In this document: positions 41,375 to 50,902 of the stretch, piece after piece | How positions within the stretch are numbered: position 1 is the first letter of the stretch | How the letters are laid out: each line of letters opens with the position of its first letter | Assembly (NCBI RefSeq): GCF_010731115.1 | Contig: NZ_AP022616.1 | Coordinates: 5,789,198 to 5,853,197, forward strand | Direction: 5' to 3' | Source: Mycolicibacterium phocaicum | GTDB taxonomy: Bacteria; Actinomycetota; Actinomycetes; Mycobacteriales; Mycobacteriaceae | DNA: 64,000 nucleotides | Position numbers and translations under genes: made by a program | The notes under the pieces: generated by a model | What the model saw: the letters and a program-made list of their open reading frames with translations, nothing else | Database searches by the model: none | Told to the model about the DNA's origin: nothing

Positions 41375-42558
41375 AGCGAGAACCCCTGTCGATGCAGCCA
41401 ACCGGTGCAGATGCCGACGGCCTGTCGCAGCGTGCCGCGCTGATCCGGCCCCGAGTAGTAGTGGTTGGCGCCGGGAATCTCGTGCATCTCTTTGTCCGGA
41501 TGCCCGATGGCCTCGAACAGCCGCCGGGTGTGGCTGGGCGTGCAGGCGTCATCGGCGAGGTTACCGATCACCAGTGTCGGCACCGCGATGTCGGGACCCG
41601 CCTTCACGGCGTCACCGTTGGCATCGTCGTAACTCCATTGCGACAGCCAGCTGCGCAGCGTACAGAATCGGGCCAGGCCGACGGGGCTCATGTTCACCAC
41701 TTCAGGATCCCCCAGATAGCACTGCCCCGGGGTGCGTTCGTTGGGATCGACCGTCGGGTCGAGCCAACGCGGGTCGGCCATGGTGCCGTGCACGACGAAC
41801 GCGAACTCGTCATCGGGGCGGCCGGCGGCCTTCAGTTCCGCGAGTTTTTCCTTGACCCACTTGGTGATTCGCCGGTTCCGGGCGACCTGTGCCTCGTGGT
41901 ACCGCGCCAGGAACTCGGGGGTGTACGGCGGTCGGTTCGGGTTGTCCGGGTTGTAGAGATCGAGTTCCGGGTCGCGCTTCGACGGGTCGTTCTCATCGAG
42001 GATGGAGGCATCCATCCACTCGGTCATGGTGCCGTGGCGACTGATGTGGGCGGCCAGCAGCATCAGGCCGTCCGCCGGGATCAGGCCCAGCTTGGTCAGG
42101 TCGGGCCCGTCCCCCGAGGGGCTGGCGGTCACCGTCGGGTGTTGCGCCTGCTGCTGGTAGAACACCGACAGCGAGCCGCCGCCACTCCAGCCGGCGAGGA
42201 CCACCTTCGAGTAGCCCAGCCGGTTCTTGGCGTCTTTGATGCACTCGCCGAGGTCCTCGACCACCTTCTCCATCAGCAGCGCGGAGTCGGTGCCGCGGAA
42301 CCGGCTGTTGCAGTAGATGACGTGGTGGCCGGCGCGGGCCAGCGCGTTGATCATCGGCAGGTAGGCACCGCCCCCGATGGGGTGCATGAACACCAGGACC
42401 GTGTCCGACGGCTTGTCTTTGGGCTTGAGCAGATAGCTCTCCAACACGACGAGTTCGGCGACGCCGCCGTACACATCTCGGACCGCCGAGTTGTTCTGGT
42501 ACGCAACCAGATACGGGATGCGGTCGTAGTCGTGCTTCACAGGCGCTTCAACAGTCAT
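41371..42558 (-). CDS. Alpha/beta-hydrolase
   Basis: A 395-residue alpha/beta-hydrolase-fold protein. The nucleophile elbow is VVLAGWSGGGSLSVF (GWSGG, about residue 122), the oxyanion region VFMHPIGGGAY, and the catalytic histidine IPGANHYYSG near the C-terminus. A large insertion (about 145-275) forms a cap. The ATG overlaps the dioxygenase stop (TGATG). Placed after a ring-cleaving enzyme it could hydrolyse a cleavage product; substrate unknown. Confidence 0.85.
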   Translation of the reverse strand: MTVEAPVKHDYDRIPYLVAYQNNSAVRDVYGGVAELVVLESYLLKPKDKPSDTVLVFMHPIGGGAYLPMINALARAGHHVIYCNSRFRGTDSALLMEKVVEDLGECIKDAKNRLGYSKVVLAGWSGGGSLSVFYQQQAQHPTVTASPSGDGPDLTKLGLIPADGLMLLAAHISRHGTMTEWMDASILDENDPSKRDPELDLYNPDNPNRPPYTPEFLARYHEAQVARNRRITKWVKEKLAELKAAGRPDDEFAFVVHGTMADPRWLDPTVDPNERTPGQCYLGDPEVVNMSPVGLARFCTLRSWLSQWSYDDANGDAVKAGPDIAVPTLVIGNLADDACTPSHTRRLFEAIGHPDKEMHEIPGANHYYSGPDQRGTLRQAVGICTGWLHRQGFSL

Positions 42559-43649
42559 CAGTGTTGCCCCAGATCGTTGGCGAGGATTTCGGCGGATGGT
42601 GTGAGACGTCGGCGCGTGTCGATGGCGATCACCGACCAGTCGACGCGGTCGTATTGGTCGAACTTGCGGCGGGCACGCTCACGTGCGGCTTCCGGTGCAC
42701 CGTGGTGAACCCCTTGCGGCGCATGGGAGACCAGTCCGGGTGGCATCGGGATGCCGTAGAGCGAGCCGGAGTGGAAGAACGCGATCTCGTCGTAGTCGAC
42801 GTTGCGGTGATACCAGGGGGTGCGCTCGGTACCCGGCACGCTCTCGGCCGGCTTGGGCAGGAAGTTCATGACGTAGACGCCGGTCGCCTGCATGAACAGG
42901 TGCACCGTCGGCGGCAGGTGCACGCTCTCGGAGGTGATGACGGTGTAGTCCTCGATGTTGAAGGTGAACGGGAAGTTGTCGCCCCGCCAGCCCTCCACAT
43001 CGAGCGGATTGTGTTGGTAGAAGAGCGAAGTCGGTCCGCCGTCGTGGTAGAGCCGGACCTCGTATTCGTCCCGCCCGTCGTCGTCGATCGGTTCCGGTTC
43101 GGGGATGGTGACCTGCGCCGGGTCGAACGGGAAGTGCCGTCCCAGCGTGCCTGCCGGCGGCACCCGGAAGTCGTCGGTGGCCTGGATCATGAGCCAGGTG
43201 GACTCGTCATCGGGCACCTGCCGGAACGTGCACGCCTTGGGGATGTAGACCCAGTCGCCCTCGCGGTAGCGCAGCGGGCCGAACTCCGTCTCCAGCAGCC
43301 CAGAACCCTTGTGTACGAACAGGAGTAGATCACCGTCGACGTAGCGGACGAAGAACGGCATCTCCGTGCTCCGCCGGCTCAGCAGCACCTGGCAGTCCGC
43401 GTTGGAGAACATCAGCAGGGGAGCGCCCTGGGGATCGGCCGCGTCGGACGGTTTCAGTTCGGACGACAGCACGTCGGTGGGCCGCAGCGGCCCGACGGTG
43501 CGGTAAGCGGTCGGATCGTTGCGCCGGTACATGTTGGCGGTACGGCCGACGAATCCGCCGCGCCCGAGTTCATCGTCCTTGAGTCCGTCGAGGTCGGCGT
43601 GTACCCGCTTCGGGGTCCTGCCTTTTCGCAGGTGGACGAATGATTCCAT
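42558..43649 (-). CDS. Homogentisate 1,2-dioxygenase-like cupin enzyme
   Basis: A 363-residue protein of the homogentisate dioxygenase family. Characteristic parts are an N-terminal cupin (REGDWVYIPKACTFRQV), WYHRNVDYDEIAFFHSG with the metal His and Glu, and VSHAPQGVHHGAPEAA with the last His. It is shorter than human or Pseudomonas HmgA (about 430-445). No fumarylacetoacetase or maleylacetoacetate isomerase is nearby, so the natural substrate may not be homogentisate. First gene of the operon; an inverted repeat lies just upstream. Confidence 0.82.
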   Translation of the reverse strand: MESFVHLRKGRTPKRVHADLDGLKDDELGRGGFVGRTANMYRRNDPTAYRTVGPLRPTDVLSSELKPSDAADPQGAPLLMFSNADCQVLLSRRSTEMPFFVRYVDGDLLLFVHKGSGLLETEFGPLRYREGDWVYIPKACTFRQVPDDESTWLMIQATDDFRVPPAGTLGRHFPFDPAQVTIPEPEPIDDDGRDEYEVRLYHDGGPTSLFYQHNPLDVEGWRGDNFPFTFNIEDYTVITSESVHLPPTVHLFMQATGVYVMNFLPKPAESVPGTERTPWYHRNVDYDEIAFFHSGSLYGIPMPPGLVSHAPQGVHHGAPEAARERARRKFDQYDRVDWSVIAIDTRRRLTPSAEILANDLGQH

Positions 43650-43682
43650 GCTGGACTCCTCGAGGATCGGGCAGCAAAACTG

Positions 43683-43698
43683 AAAGTGACATTACTTT
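43683..43698. promoter_or_regulatory. Inverted repeat AAAGT-N6-ACTTT upstream of the dioxygenase operon
   Basis: AAAGT/ACTTT arms lie 34 bases upstream of the dioxygenase start. The right part (CATTACTTTTGGT) resembles the palindrome before the flavin monooxygenase (CATACCTTTTGGT at 44909), so the same TetR may bind both. Confidence 0.5.
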
Positions 43699-43736
43699 TG
43701 GTTTTCCGTGGAGGCAAGGGTGAATCGGTCTGCTGC

Positions 43737-44894
43737 TCAGATCATCGACGTGCGCGGGATCTTCATGCCGAGTGCGAGTGCGCCGGCCAGCTCCCGGCTG
43801 GTGTCGTAGTCGAACACGACGTGCCCGGCCAGCACGTCGACGTCGCGCTTGAAGCGTTGCATCGGGCTGGACAGGAAATGGATGCTGGCTCCGCCGGCGC
43901 CCATGAGCTCGCCGATCACCGCGCGTGATTCGGTGACGATGTGTGCGGCCGCCAGCCGCGCCTGGGCCCGCACGGGTTTCTCGACGGAATCACCGGCGAC
44001 GACGATCGCCTCGATCTCCCCGACAGTGTCGGCAAGCAGGGCGCGCAGTGACCGCAACCGGACCTGCGCTCCGGCCAAGTGCGCCTGGGCAATCGGCTTG
44101 TCTTTCTGCATGACGCCCTCGTACGGCAGTACCCGCTCGGCCAACCGCTGCGCGTAGCTCTCGGTCACCCGCTCGGCGCTGCCCAGGGCGGGCATCGCCG
44201 CGAGCAGGGCCAGTGCCGGCACCATGGGCCAGCGGTAGGTGGCACTGTCGTGCAGTCCCGCGCCGGGCGCGGTGCCGGCATAGATGTCGGTCACCTTGAC
44301 CAGCCTGTGCTCGGGCACGAAGACATCCGCGGCGACGACGTCGTTGGAGCCGGTGGCGCGCATCCCGTCGGTGTGCCAGACGTCCTCGACGCTGACGGCG
44401 CTGATCGGCAGGAGCGCGAGGGCGGGGTAGATGCCGTCATCCGGCCCACACAGCGCGGCGACGATGATCCAGTTGCCGTGCATGACCCCGGTGGCCCAGG
44501 ACCAGCGCCCGGTCAACCGGATGCCGCCGTCGGCCGGCAGGCCTCTGCCAGTCGGGGCCAGTGGTGCCGGTGCCAGGAAGGGCCGGCTGTCGAACGCCTC
44601 CTGCTGGGCCTGCTCGCCGAACAGCGCCAGCATCCAGTTGTGCAGCGTCAGGAACCCGATGGTCCAGGCGCTCGAGGTGCAGCCGTGGGCGAGGCGGCGC
44701 ACCGGATCGAGGATCTCGGGGAACGGTGCTTCCTGTCCGCCGAAGCGTGCGGGCACCAGAAGCTCGGTGAAACCGGACGCGATCAGATCGCTCACGGTGT
44801 CGTCGGGGAGGCGTCGGAGTTTTTCGGCCTCGGCGGCGCGTTCGCCGAGTGCGGTGACGAACCCATCGGTGATGCCGGCCTGCGTGTTCAACAT
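43737..44894 (-). CDS. Acyl-CoA-dehydrogenase-fold flavin monooxygenase
   Basis: A 385-residue protein of the group D, two-component monooxygenase type (HsaA/HpaB-like): GFTELLVPARFGGQEAPFPEIL, GCTSSAWTIGFLTLHNWMLA, then RWSWATGVMHGNWII instead of dehydrogenase catalytic motifs, and DVWHTDGMRATGSNDVV. Such enzymes hydroxylate aromatics with reduced flavin supplied by a reductase, none of which is in the window. It precedes the dioxygenase operon on the same strand and lies after its own TetR gene, suggesting hydroxylation before ring cleavage. Confidence 0.82.
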   Translation of the reverse strand: MLNTQAGITDGFVTALGERAAEAEKLRRLPDDTVSDLIASGFTELLVPARFGGQEAPFPEILDPVRRLAHGCTSSAWTIGFLTLHNWMLALFGEQAQQEAFDSRPFLAPAPLAPTGRGLPADGGIRLTGRWSWATGVMHGNWIIVAALCGPDDGIYPALALLPISAVSVEDVWHTDGMRATGSNDVVAADVFVPEHRLVKVTDIYAGTAPGAGLHDSATYRWPMVPALALLAAMPALGSAERVTESYAQRLAERVLPYEGVMQKDKPIAQAHLAGAQVRLRSLRALLADTVGEIEAIVVAGDSVEKPVRAQARLAAAHIVTESRAVIGELMGAGGASIHFLSSPMQRFKRDVDVLAGHVVFDYDTSRELAGALALGMKIPRTSMI

Positions 44895-44907
44895 GCGCCG
44901 GACCGTA

Positions 44908-44925
44908 CCATACCTTTTGGTATGG
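44908..44925. promoter_or_regulatory. Perfect palindrome CCATACC-TTTT-GGTATGG, probable TetR operator
   Basis: Seven-base perfect arms around TTTT, 14 bases upstream of the monooxygenase start and just after the end of the TetR gene. It would place the repressor on the monooxygenase promoter. Confidence 0.65.
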
Positions 44926-44928
44926 AGG

Positions 44929-45519
44929 TCAGGTCGCGAGCATCAGGTCGAGGAATCGTTCGCTGCGAGCAGCCAGCCGCGGATGCGGGGAGTCACCGGA
45001 CAGGTGCAGGAATCCGATGCCGACGGCGAAGGTGGCGTCGGCCCGCAACTCGGCCTCGTCGGCGTCGAATCCGTAATCCTCGAACGCGCGCCGGACCGCG
45101 GCGAGAATGCGCCGGTCCGCGGCACGCACGCTCTCGGCGACGGCCTCATCCGAGCGCGCCCACTCCCGCATCGCCCGTTCCAGCGTCCAATGCCTGGGGC
45201 TGACCAGCGAATTCATCATGCGGACCAGTCGGTCGCGCGGGGCCAGGGCGCCGATCTCCTCGATCTGGCTGCGGTCGGCGTCACGCAGCTCGCCCCAGCC
45301 CTGGATGAGAGCTGTCCGATAGGCGGCGATATTGGTGAAATGCCAGTAGAAGCTGCCTTTGGTGACCTTCAGTCGAGCGCACAACCGGTCGATTTTGAGG
45401 GCCTTCAGGCCCTCTTCGGCCAGGATCGCGTACCCGGCCGCGCGCCAGTCGTCGATCCCCAACCGGCCGCCGGCTCGGGCGTCCGGCAGCTCGTCGACAT
45501 GGTCCCGATCGCTCGTCAC
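44929..45519 (-). CDS. TetR family regulator of the monooxygenase
   Basis: A 196-residue regulator: helix-turn-helix LKIDRLCARLKVTKGSFYWHFTNIAAY (about 42-68), with a TetR_C helical domain after it. GTG start at 45519 (MTSDRDHVDEL). It lies directly upstream of the monooxygenase, with the palindrome at 44908-44925 between them. It likely regulates both that gene and the dioxygenase operon. Confidence 0.87.
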   Translation of the reverse strand: MTSDRDHVDELPDARAGGRLGIDDWRAAGYAILAEEGLKALKIDRLCARLKVTKGSFYWHFTNIAAYRTALIQGWGELRDADRSQIEEIGALAPRDRLVRMMNSLVSPRHWTLERAMREWARSDEAVAESVRAADRRILAAVRRAFEDYGFDADEAELRADATFAVGIGFLHLSGDSPHPRLAARSERFLDLMLAT

Positions 45520-45808
45520 AAACGGCAGCCTACGGCCGCATGAACGCCGCGCGGCTTTGCGTCAGGGTGGTAGCTGAACGGTACGAAGTCCGCAACAACC
45601 TGGTCTCAAGCCGGAATCGGGGGTTCCTCGGCGTGTCCAGCGCGTGTTTTACTGCCCACATACAACTGAATCATTCGGTGCGTTCAGTTCCCGTACCAGG
45701 CTGAGCCGCCGCACACGGCTGCGAGTAATCGCGGCTGTGCCACCAACGCCGTTCGAGCGCGTGGAGTGGGCACGATACCCGGTACCTGATACTGAAATGG
45801 GATTGTGA
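45520..45808. other. 289-bp upstream region of the antigen 85 gene
   Basis: No gene is seen. A GATAC-N9-GATAC direct repeat with the central KpnI-type GGTACC occurs about 30 bases before the antigen 85 start; its role is unknown. Confidence 0.35.
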
Positions 45809-46798
<990 letters not shown>

Positions 46799-46801
46799 CC
46801 T

Positions 46802-46850
46802 CGACAGCAAACAGGCCCCGGGAGCAATCCCGGGGCCTGTTTGCTTGTCG
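46802..46850 (+). terminator. Strong hairpin terminator after antigen 85 gene
   Basis: An 18-base perfect stem, AGCAAACAGGCCCCGGGA (46806-46823) with TCCCGGGGCCTGTTTGCT (46828-46845), has a GCAA tetraloop. CGAC/GTCG outside extends it with one bulge. It starts four bases after the stop region. Confidence 0.88.
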
Positions 46851-46867
46851 CGGTGCATGATTGGACC

Positions 46868-48052
46868 ATGACGGTCCACGCCGGCCCCTTCGATGAGCAC
46901 CTGCCGGACCCGAAAGACATGCTCACCTGGAGTCCGGCCGAACGGGTGATCGGATTCCGTAACAGCTACCGCGCCTACCCCGGCAGTGTCTTCCGGTCGA
47001 ATACCGCACGGCCGCTGCCGGTTTCGGCCGCACCACTCACCGATGTGGCGTACGAGTTCGGCGGCGTGACCCGCCACCTTGCCGACTACCTGGCGCGGCA
47101 GAGCGCCACGGGACTGCTCGTGCTCAAGGACGGCCAGATCGCGTACCAGTACCTGGGCCGCGGCAATACCGCCGCGACGCTGTGGACATCGCGTTCGGTG
47201 GCCAAGTCCGTCGTCTCGACGCTCGTCGGCGTAGCGGTCAAGGACGGCGCGATCGCGGCAGTGGATGACCCGTTGACCCGATACGACCCGACGCTGGCCG
47301 GTACCGCGTGGGACGGCGTGAGCATCAGGCAACTGATGTAACACACCTCCGGGGTCCAGTGGAATGAGGACTACACCGACCCCGATTCTGAATTCTCCCA
47401 GCTGACCCGATACGAGGCCGGCGTCGACGTCTACCCCGCGGTGTCGAATCTGGTCCGAAACCTCAAGCGCAGAAACGGTATTGAGCCCGGGCAACTCTGG
47501 TCCTACAACAGCGGCGGCGCCTGGCTGCTGGGGGACCTGCTCGAGAAGGCGGTCGGCATGCCGCTGAGCCGGTATCTGGAACAGAAGATCTGGATCCCGT
47601 GCGGGATGGCGGCCGACGGGGTCTGGCACTCCTACGAGGGGCACGACACCGGGGCGCACGGCTTCAACGCGACACTGGCGGACTGGGGCCGGTTCGGCCT
47701 GTTCGTCCTGGGCGACGGGGTGTTGCCCAGCGGAGACAAGATTCTGCCCGACGGATGGGTGCGGGACTCATCGGAGTGGTGTGCGGCGTCGGTGTCGCCG
47801 GACCATCCCAACGGCGTCTACGGCTATCAGTGGTGGCACAACGAACTGCCACAGGGCAGCGAAAAGCCCAGCGCAGCCGACGGTGAGTGTCTTTGGGCGC
47901 TGGGCATTTTCGGTCAGATGATCGCGATCAACCGGCGGGAGAACCTCGTGATGGTGCAGTGGTCCACCTGGCCGGTGGCCGAACCGTCGTTCAGTGCGCA
48001 ACCGGGGGAGGCCGCAGTGATGTTCGCGGCACTCGCGACAGCGCTCCGGTAG
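46868..48052 (+). pseudogene. Serine hydrolase (beta-lactamase-like), interrupted by a nonsense codon
   Basis: One reading frame of about 394 codons encodes a class C beta-lactamase-fold hydrolase but contains TAA at 47339-47341. The part before it ends SIRQLM and the part after continues HTSGVQWNEDY; the family has RQLM-Q-HTSG, so CAA changed to TAA. The active-site SxxK is in TSRSVAKS and the YxN motif in WSYNSGGAWL, one on each side of the stop. A restart at 47441 would lack SxxK, so the gene is inactive unless the stop is read through or is an error. Confidence 0.88.
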
Positions 48053-48083
48053 CCCGGCCGAGGGCGGGCCACCGGAGCAGCGG

Positions 48084-49295
48084 TCACTTGAGCTGTGCCG
48101 ACGACAGGCCCAGCAGGCGTCGCGCCACGACGAGCTGCTGAATCTGCTGCGTGCCCTCGAAGATGTCGAGAATCTTCGAGTCGCGGGCCCACTTCTCCAG
48201 CAGGGTGGTCTCCGAATAGCCGGTGGTTCCGGCCAATTCGACGGCCTTGAGCGTGACGTCGGTTCCCATGCGCCCGGCCTTGGCCTTGCTCATGGACGCT
48301 TCCTTCGAGTTCGGGATCTTGTTGTCGGCCTGCCAGGCGGCGCGCAGCGACAGCAGGTACGCGGCCTCCCAGTCGGACTCCATGCGGAGGAACTCGGCGG
48401 CCGGTGCGCTCTGGGCGTGGGCCGGCTTGTCGTACGAGATCTCGATGCCCGCGTCGGTCAGGATCGCCCGCAGCTCCTCCAGGGCGGCACGGCCCACGCC
48501 GATCGCCATGGCGGCCACCATCGGGCGGGTGTTGTCGAAGGTCTCCATGACCCCGCCAAAACCCTTGTCCACCTTGACCTCCGGATCGCCCAAGAGGTAA
48601 TCCTTCGGGACCCGGCAGTTGTCGAAGCGGATGACCGCGGTGTCGGAGGCCTTGATGCCCAGCTTGTGCTCCAGGCGTTCGACGATGACGCCGGGGTGCT
48701 CGCGCGGCACGACGAACGACTTGATGGCGGCACGGCCCAGCGACTTGTCGACCGTCGCCCACACCACGATGTGGGTGGCGCGCGAGCCGGCGGTGACGAA
48801 GATCTTCTCCCCGTTGATGACGTACTCGTCACCGTCGAGCACAGCGGTGGTGGTGACCGCCGCGGAGTCGGAACCGAAGCTGGGCTCGGTGATGGCCATG
48901 GCGGCCCACACCTTGCCCCACTTGGACAGCTGGTCCTTGGTGGCGACCGCGGAGATGGCGGCGTTGCCCAGGCCCTGGTAGGGCACGGTCAGCAGCAGGG
49001 CGACGTCACCCCAGCTGACCTCGAGCGCGTTCAGCAGCGCAGACATGTTGGCGCCGTTGACGTTTGCGTGCTTGCTCTTGGATTCGTTGGCCGAGAAGCC
49101 GGCGCCGGCCACCGAGACGGTGTTCGACTCCTGCACGCCCTCGAACAGGCTGGCCAGGGTGTCGAGCTCGGACGGGTAGGCGTGCTCGGCGAGGTCGTAC
49201 TTACGGGAGATCGGGCGGAGCATCTCGGCGGCGCCCTGATGTCCCTTTTCCGCGACTGCCTTCAGTTTGCGGGGCAGTTCCAGATTGATTGCCAT
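48084..49295 (-). CDS. fadE23: Acyl-CoA dehydrogenase FadE23
   Basis: A 403-residue flavoprotein (MAINLELPRKLKAVAEKG). FAD-binding AMAITEPSFGSDSAAVTTTA, ITNGEKIFVT-like YVINGEKIFVTAG, and the C-terminal LDIFEGTQQIQQLVVAR with the catalytic-region motif. Length and partnership match M. tuberculosis FadE23 (Rv3140) beside FadE24. The two acyl-CoA dehydrogenases are expected to form a heteromeric complex (alpha2beta2 type, as in ChsE-type enzymes). 45 bases downstream of fadE24. Confidence 0.85.
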   Translation of the reverse strand: MAINLELPRKLKAVAEKGHQGAAEMLRPISRKYDLAEHAYPSELDTLASLFEGVQESNTVSVAGAGFSANESKSKHANVNGANMSALLNALEVSWGDVALLLTVPYQGLGNAAISAVATKDQLSKWGKVWAAMAITEPSFGSDSAAVTTTAVLDGDEYVINGEKIFVTAGSRATHIVVWATVDKSLGRAAIKSFVVPREHPGVIVERLEHKLGIKASDTAVIRFDNCRVPKDYLLGDPEVKVDKGFGGVMETFDNTRPMVAAMAIGVGRAALEELRAILTDAGIEISYDKPAHAQSAPAAEFLRMESDWEAAYLLSLRAAWQADNKIPNSKEASMSKAKAGRMGTDVTLKAVELAGTTGYSETTLLEKWARDSKILDIFEGTQQIQQLVVARRLLGLSSAQLK

Positions 49296-49340
49296 GATTG
49301 GTCTTTCGGGTGAGTGGGAAGAGTTCGGCGATTCAGGCGA

Positions 49341-50747
49341 CTACAGGACGACAACACCCTCGGCGACGCCGAGTGCCCGCAGATCGCGGTACCAGCGCTC
49401 AACCGGGTGTTCCTTGGTGTAGCCATGGCCACCGAGCAGCTGCACGCCATCGAGGCCGATCTGCATACCCTTGTCGGCGGCGAACCGCTTGGCCAGGGCG
49501 CCTTCACGAAGGAAGGTCATGCCCTGCTCGGCGCGCGAGGCACCGCGCCAGACGATCAGGCGCAGGCCGTCCAGTTCGATGGCGATGTTGGCGCACATGA
49601 ACGCCACCGCCTGGCGGTTGGCGATCGGCTCGCCGAATGCCTGGCGCTCCTTGACGTAGGGCACCACGTAGTCGAGCACCGCGTGCGAGGTGCCGACTGC
49701 CAGTGCGGCCCAACCCAATCGGGACAGCGCGATGGCTTCGGAGTAGTCGTTGTCGGTCGCTTCGTCCTCGCCCAGGCGGTTGGCCAGCGGCACCGCGACG
49801 TTGTCCAGCTCGATCTTGCCCAGGGCCGCGGCGCGGATGCCCATGCTCGGGTCGGCCGTGATCGACAGCCCCTCCGAGTTGGACTCGACGATGAACAGCG
49901 CAGGCTTGCCGTCGAGCTGCGCGCCGATGATGAACAGCTCGGCGTCGGCGGCGGCCGGAACCAGGGACTTGACGCCGTTGAGGCGGTAACCGCTGGGGGT
50001 GCGGACCGCGGTGGTCCGCAGCGCGGTCGGGTCGAACAGCGCATGCGGTTCGGCGATCGCGACGCAGGCCTGCGGCACGTTCTCGCCGGCGAACGACGGC
50101 AGGTAGGTGGCCTGCTGACCAGCGCTGCCCCAACGGGTCAGGGCCGATGTCACGCCGCCGGGGGCCAGGATCGGCAGGGCCAGACCCATGTCGCCGTAGG
50201 CGAGGGCCTCGGCGACCAGTGCCGTGGTGACGGTGCTCTGGGAAGCGGCGATGCCGTCGAACTCCTCGGGCACATTGAAGGCGGTGATGCCGAGTTCGGC
50301 CGACTTGGCGATCAGATCGGCCGGGTAGGCCGCAGCCGCGTCGGCGTCATGAGCGGCCGGCCGCAGGATCTCCGCGGAGAACTCGCGGACGGTGTCCACG
50401 ATCATCTGCTGGTCTTCGTCCGGATTCAGGTCGAAGTAATCCGAGCCGCCCGGCTTCAGGCGCGTCGGGGCGCCGTTCACTCCGGGAATGCGCTTGAACG
50501 TCCGGCCCGCCGCGCCGGCAGTGGAGAACGCCGTCTTGATGCCGTACTTCAGACCGCGGTTCATGGGATCCCGCAGGTTGTACTTGTCCAGGAACTCCTG
50601 CCCGACAAAAGGTGTGATCAGCGCCAGACCGATGTCGGTCGCTGTCCGCTTGTGTCGCTGGAGTCCGATGGCGCTCTCCGGGCCCTTGCGCACCGGGCGC
50701 TGGGCGGAGCCGGCAGATGTGCCGTTCTGAGGAAGGGTGTTGGTCAT
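49341..50747 (-). CDS. fadE24: Acyl-CoA dehydrogenase FadE24
   Basis: A 468-residue protein, the same length as M. tuberculosis FadE24 (Rv3139). A long N-terminal extension (about 100 residues) precedes the dehydrogenase core: LNPDEDQQMIVDTVREFSAEIL, CVAIAEPHALFDPTALRTTA, and VQLLGGHGYTKEHPVERWYRDLRA at the C-terminus. It lacks the catalytic glutamate in the usual place, as expected of the non-catalytic partner. The ATG at 50747 has GAGG upstream. A near-perfect 24-base palindrome lies 44 bases upstream. Confidence 0.87.
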   Translation of the reverse strand: MTNTLPQNGTSAGSAQRPVRKGPESAIGLQRHKRTATDIGLALITPFVGQEFLDKYNLRDPMNRGLKYGIKTAFSTAGAAGRTFKRIPGVNGAPTRLKPGGSDYFDLNPDEDQQMIVDTVREFSAEILRPAAHDADAAAAYPADLIAKSAELGITAFNVPEEFDGIAASQSTVTTALVAEALAYGDMGLALPILAPGGVTSALTRWGSAGQQATYLPSFAGENVPQACVAIAEPHALFDPTALRTTAVRTPSGYRLNGVKSLVPAAADAELFIIGAQLDGKPALFIVESNSEGLSITADPSMGIRAAALGKIELDNVAVPLANRLGEDEATDNDYSEAIALSRLGWAALAVGTSHAVLDYVVPYVKERQAFGEPIANRQAVAFMCANIAIELDGLRLIVWRGASRAEQGMTFLREGALAKRFAADKGMQIGLDGVQLLGGHGYTKEHPVERWYRDLRALGVAEGVVVL

Positions 50748-50786
50748 TTCGACAGCCTCGCGTCGTTGGGGCAGTGCGTTATGACC

Positions 50787-50810
50787 GTATCTTACTCCGG
50801 AGTAAGGTAC
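50787..50810. promoter_or_regulatory. Palindromic operator upstream of fadE24-fadE23
   Basis: The core CTTACTCCGGAGTAAG (50791-50806) is a perfect 16-base palindrome, extended by GTA/TAC on the outside with one mismatch. It lies 44 bases upstream of fadE24. It looks like a TetR-type operator of a fatty-acid regulator not encoded in the window. Confidence 0.7.
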
Positions 50811-50848
50811 GACGCTCGTGTTATCAAATTCACATTGGCGGGCCAGGT

Positions 50849-50897
50849 GATTTGTGCACGAAAACCCGCGCTGACCGCGGAAAATCGTGCACAAATC
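50849..50897. repeat. Inverted repeat after hisN, likely terminator
   Basis: Perfect 13-base arms GATTTGTGCACGA (50849-50861) and TCGTGCACAAATC (50885-50897) flank a 23-base loop. It lies directly after the hisN stop on the minus strand and upstream of the fadE24 operator. Confidence 0.7.
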
Positions 50898-50902
50898 CCG
50901 GG

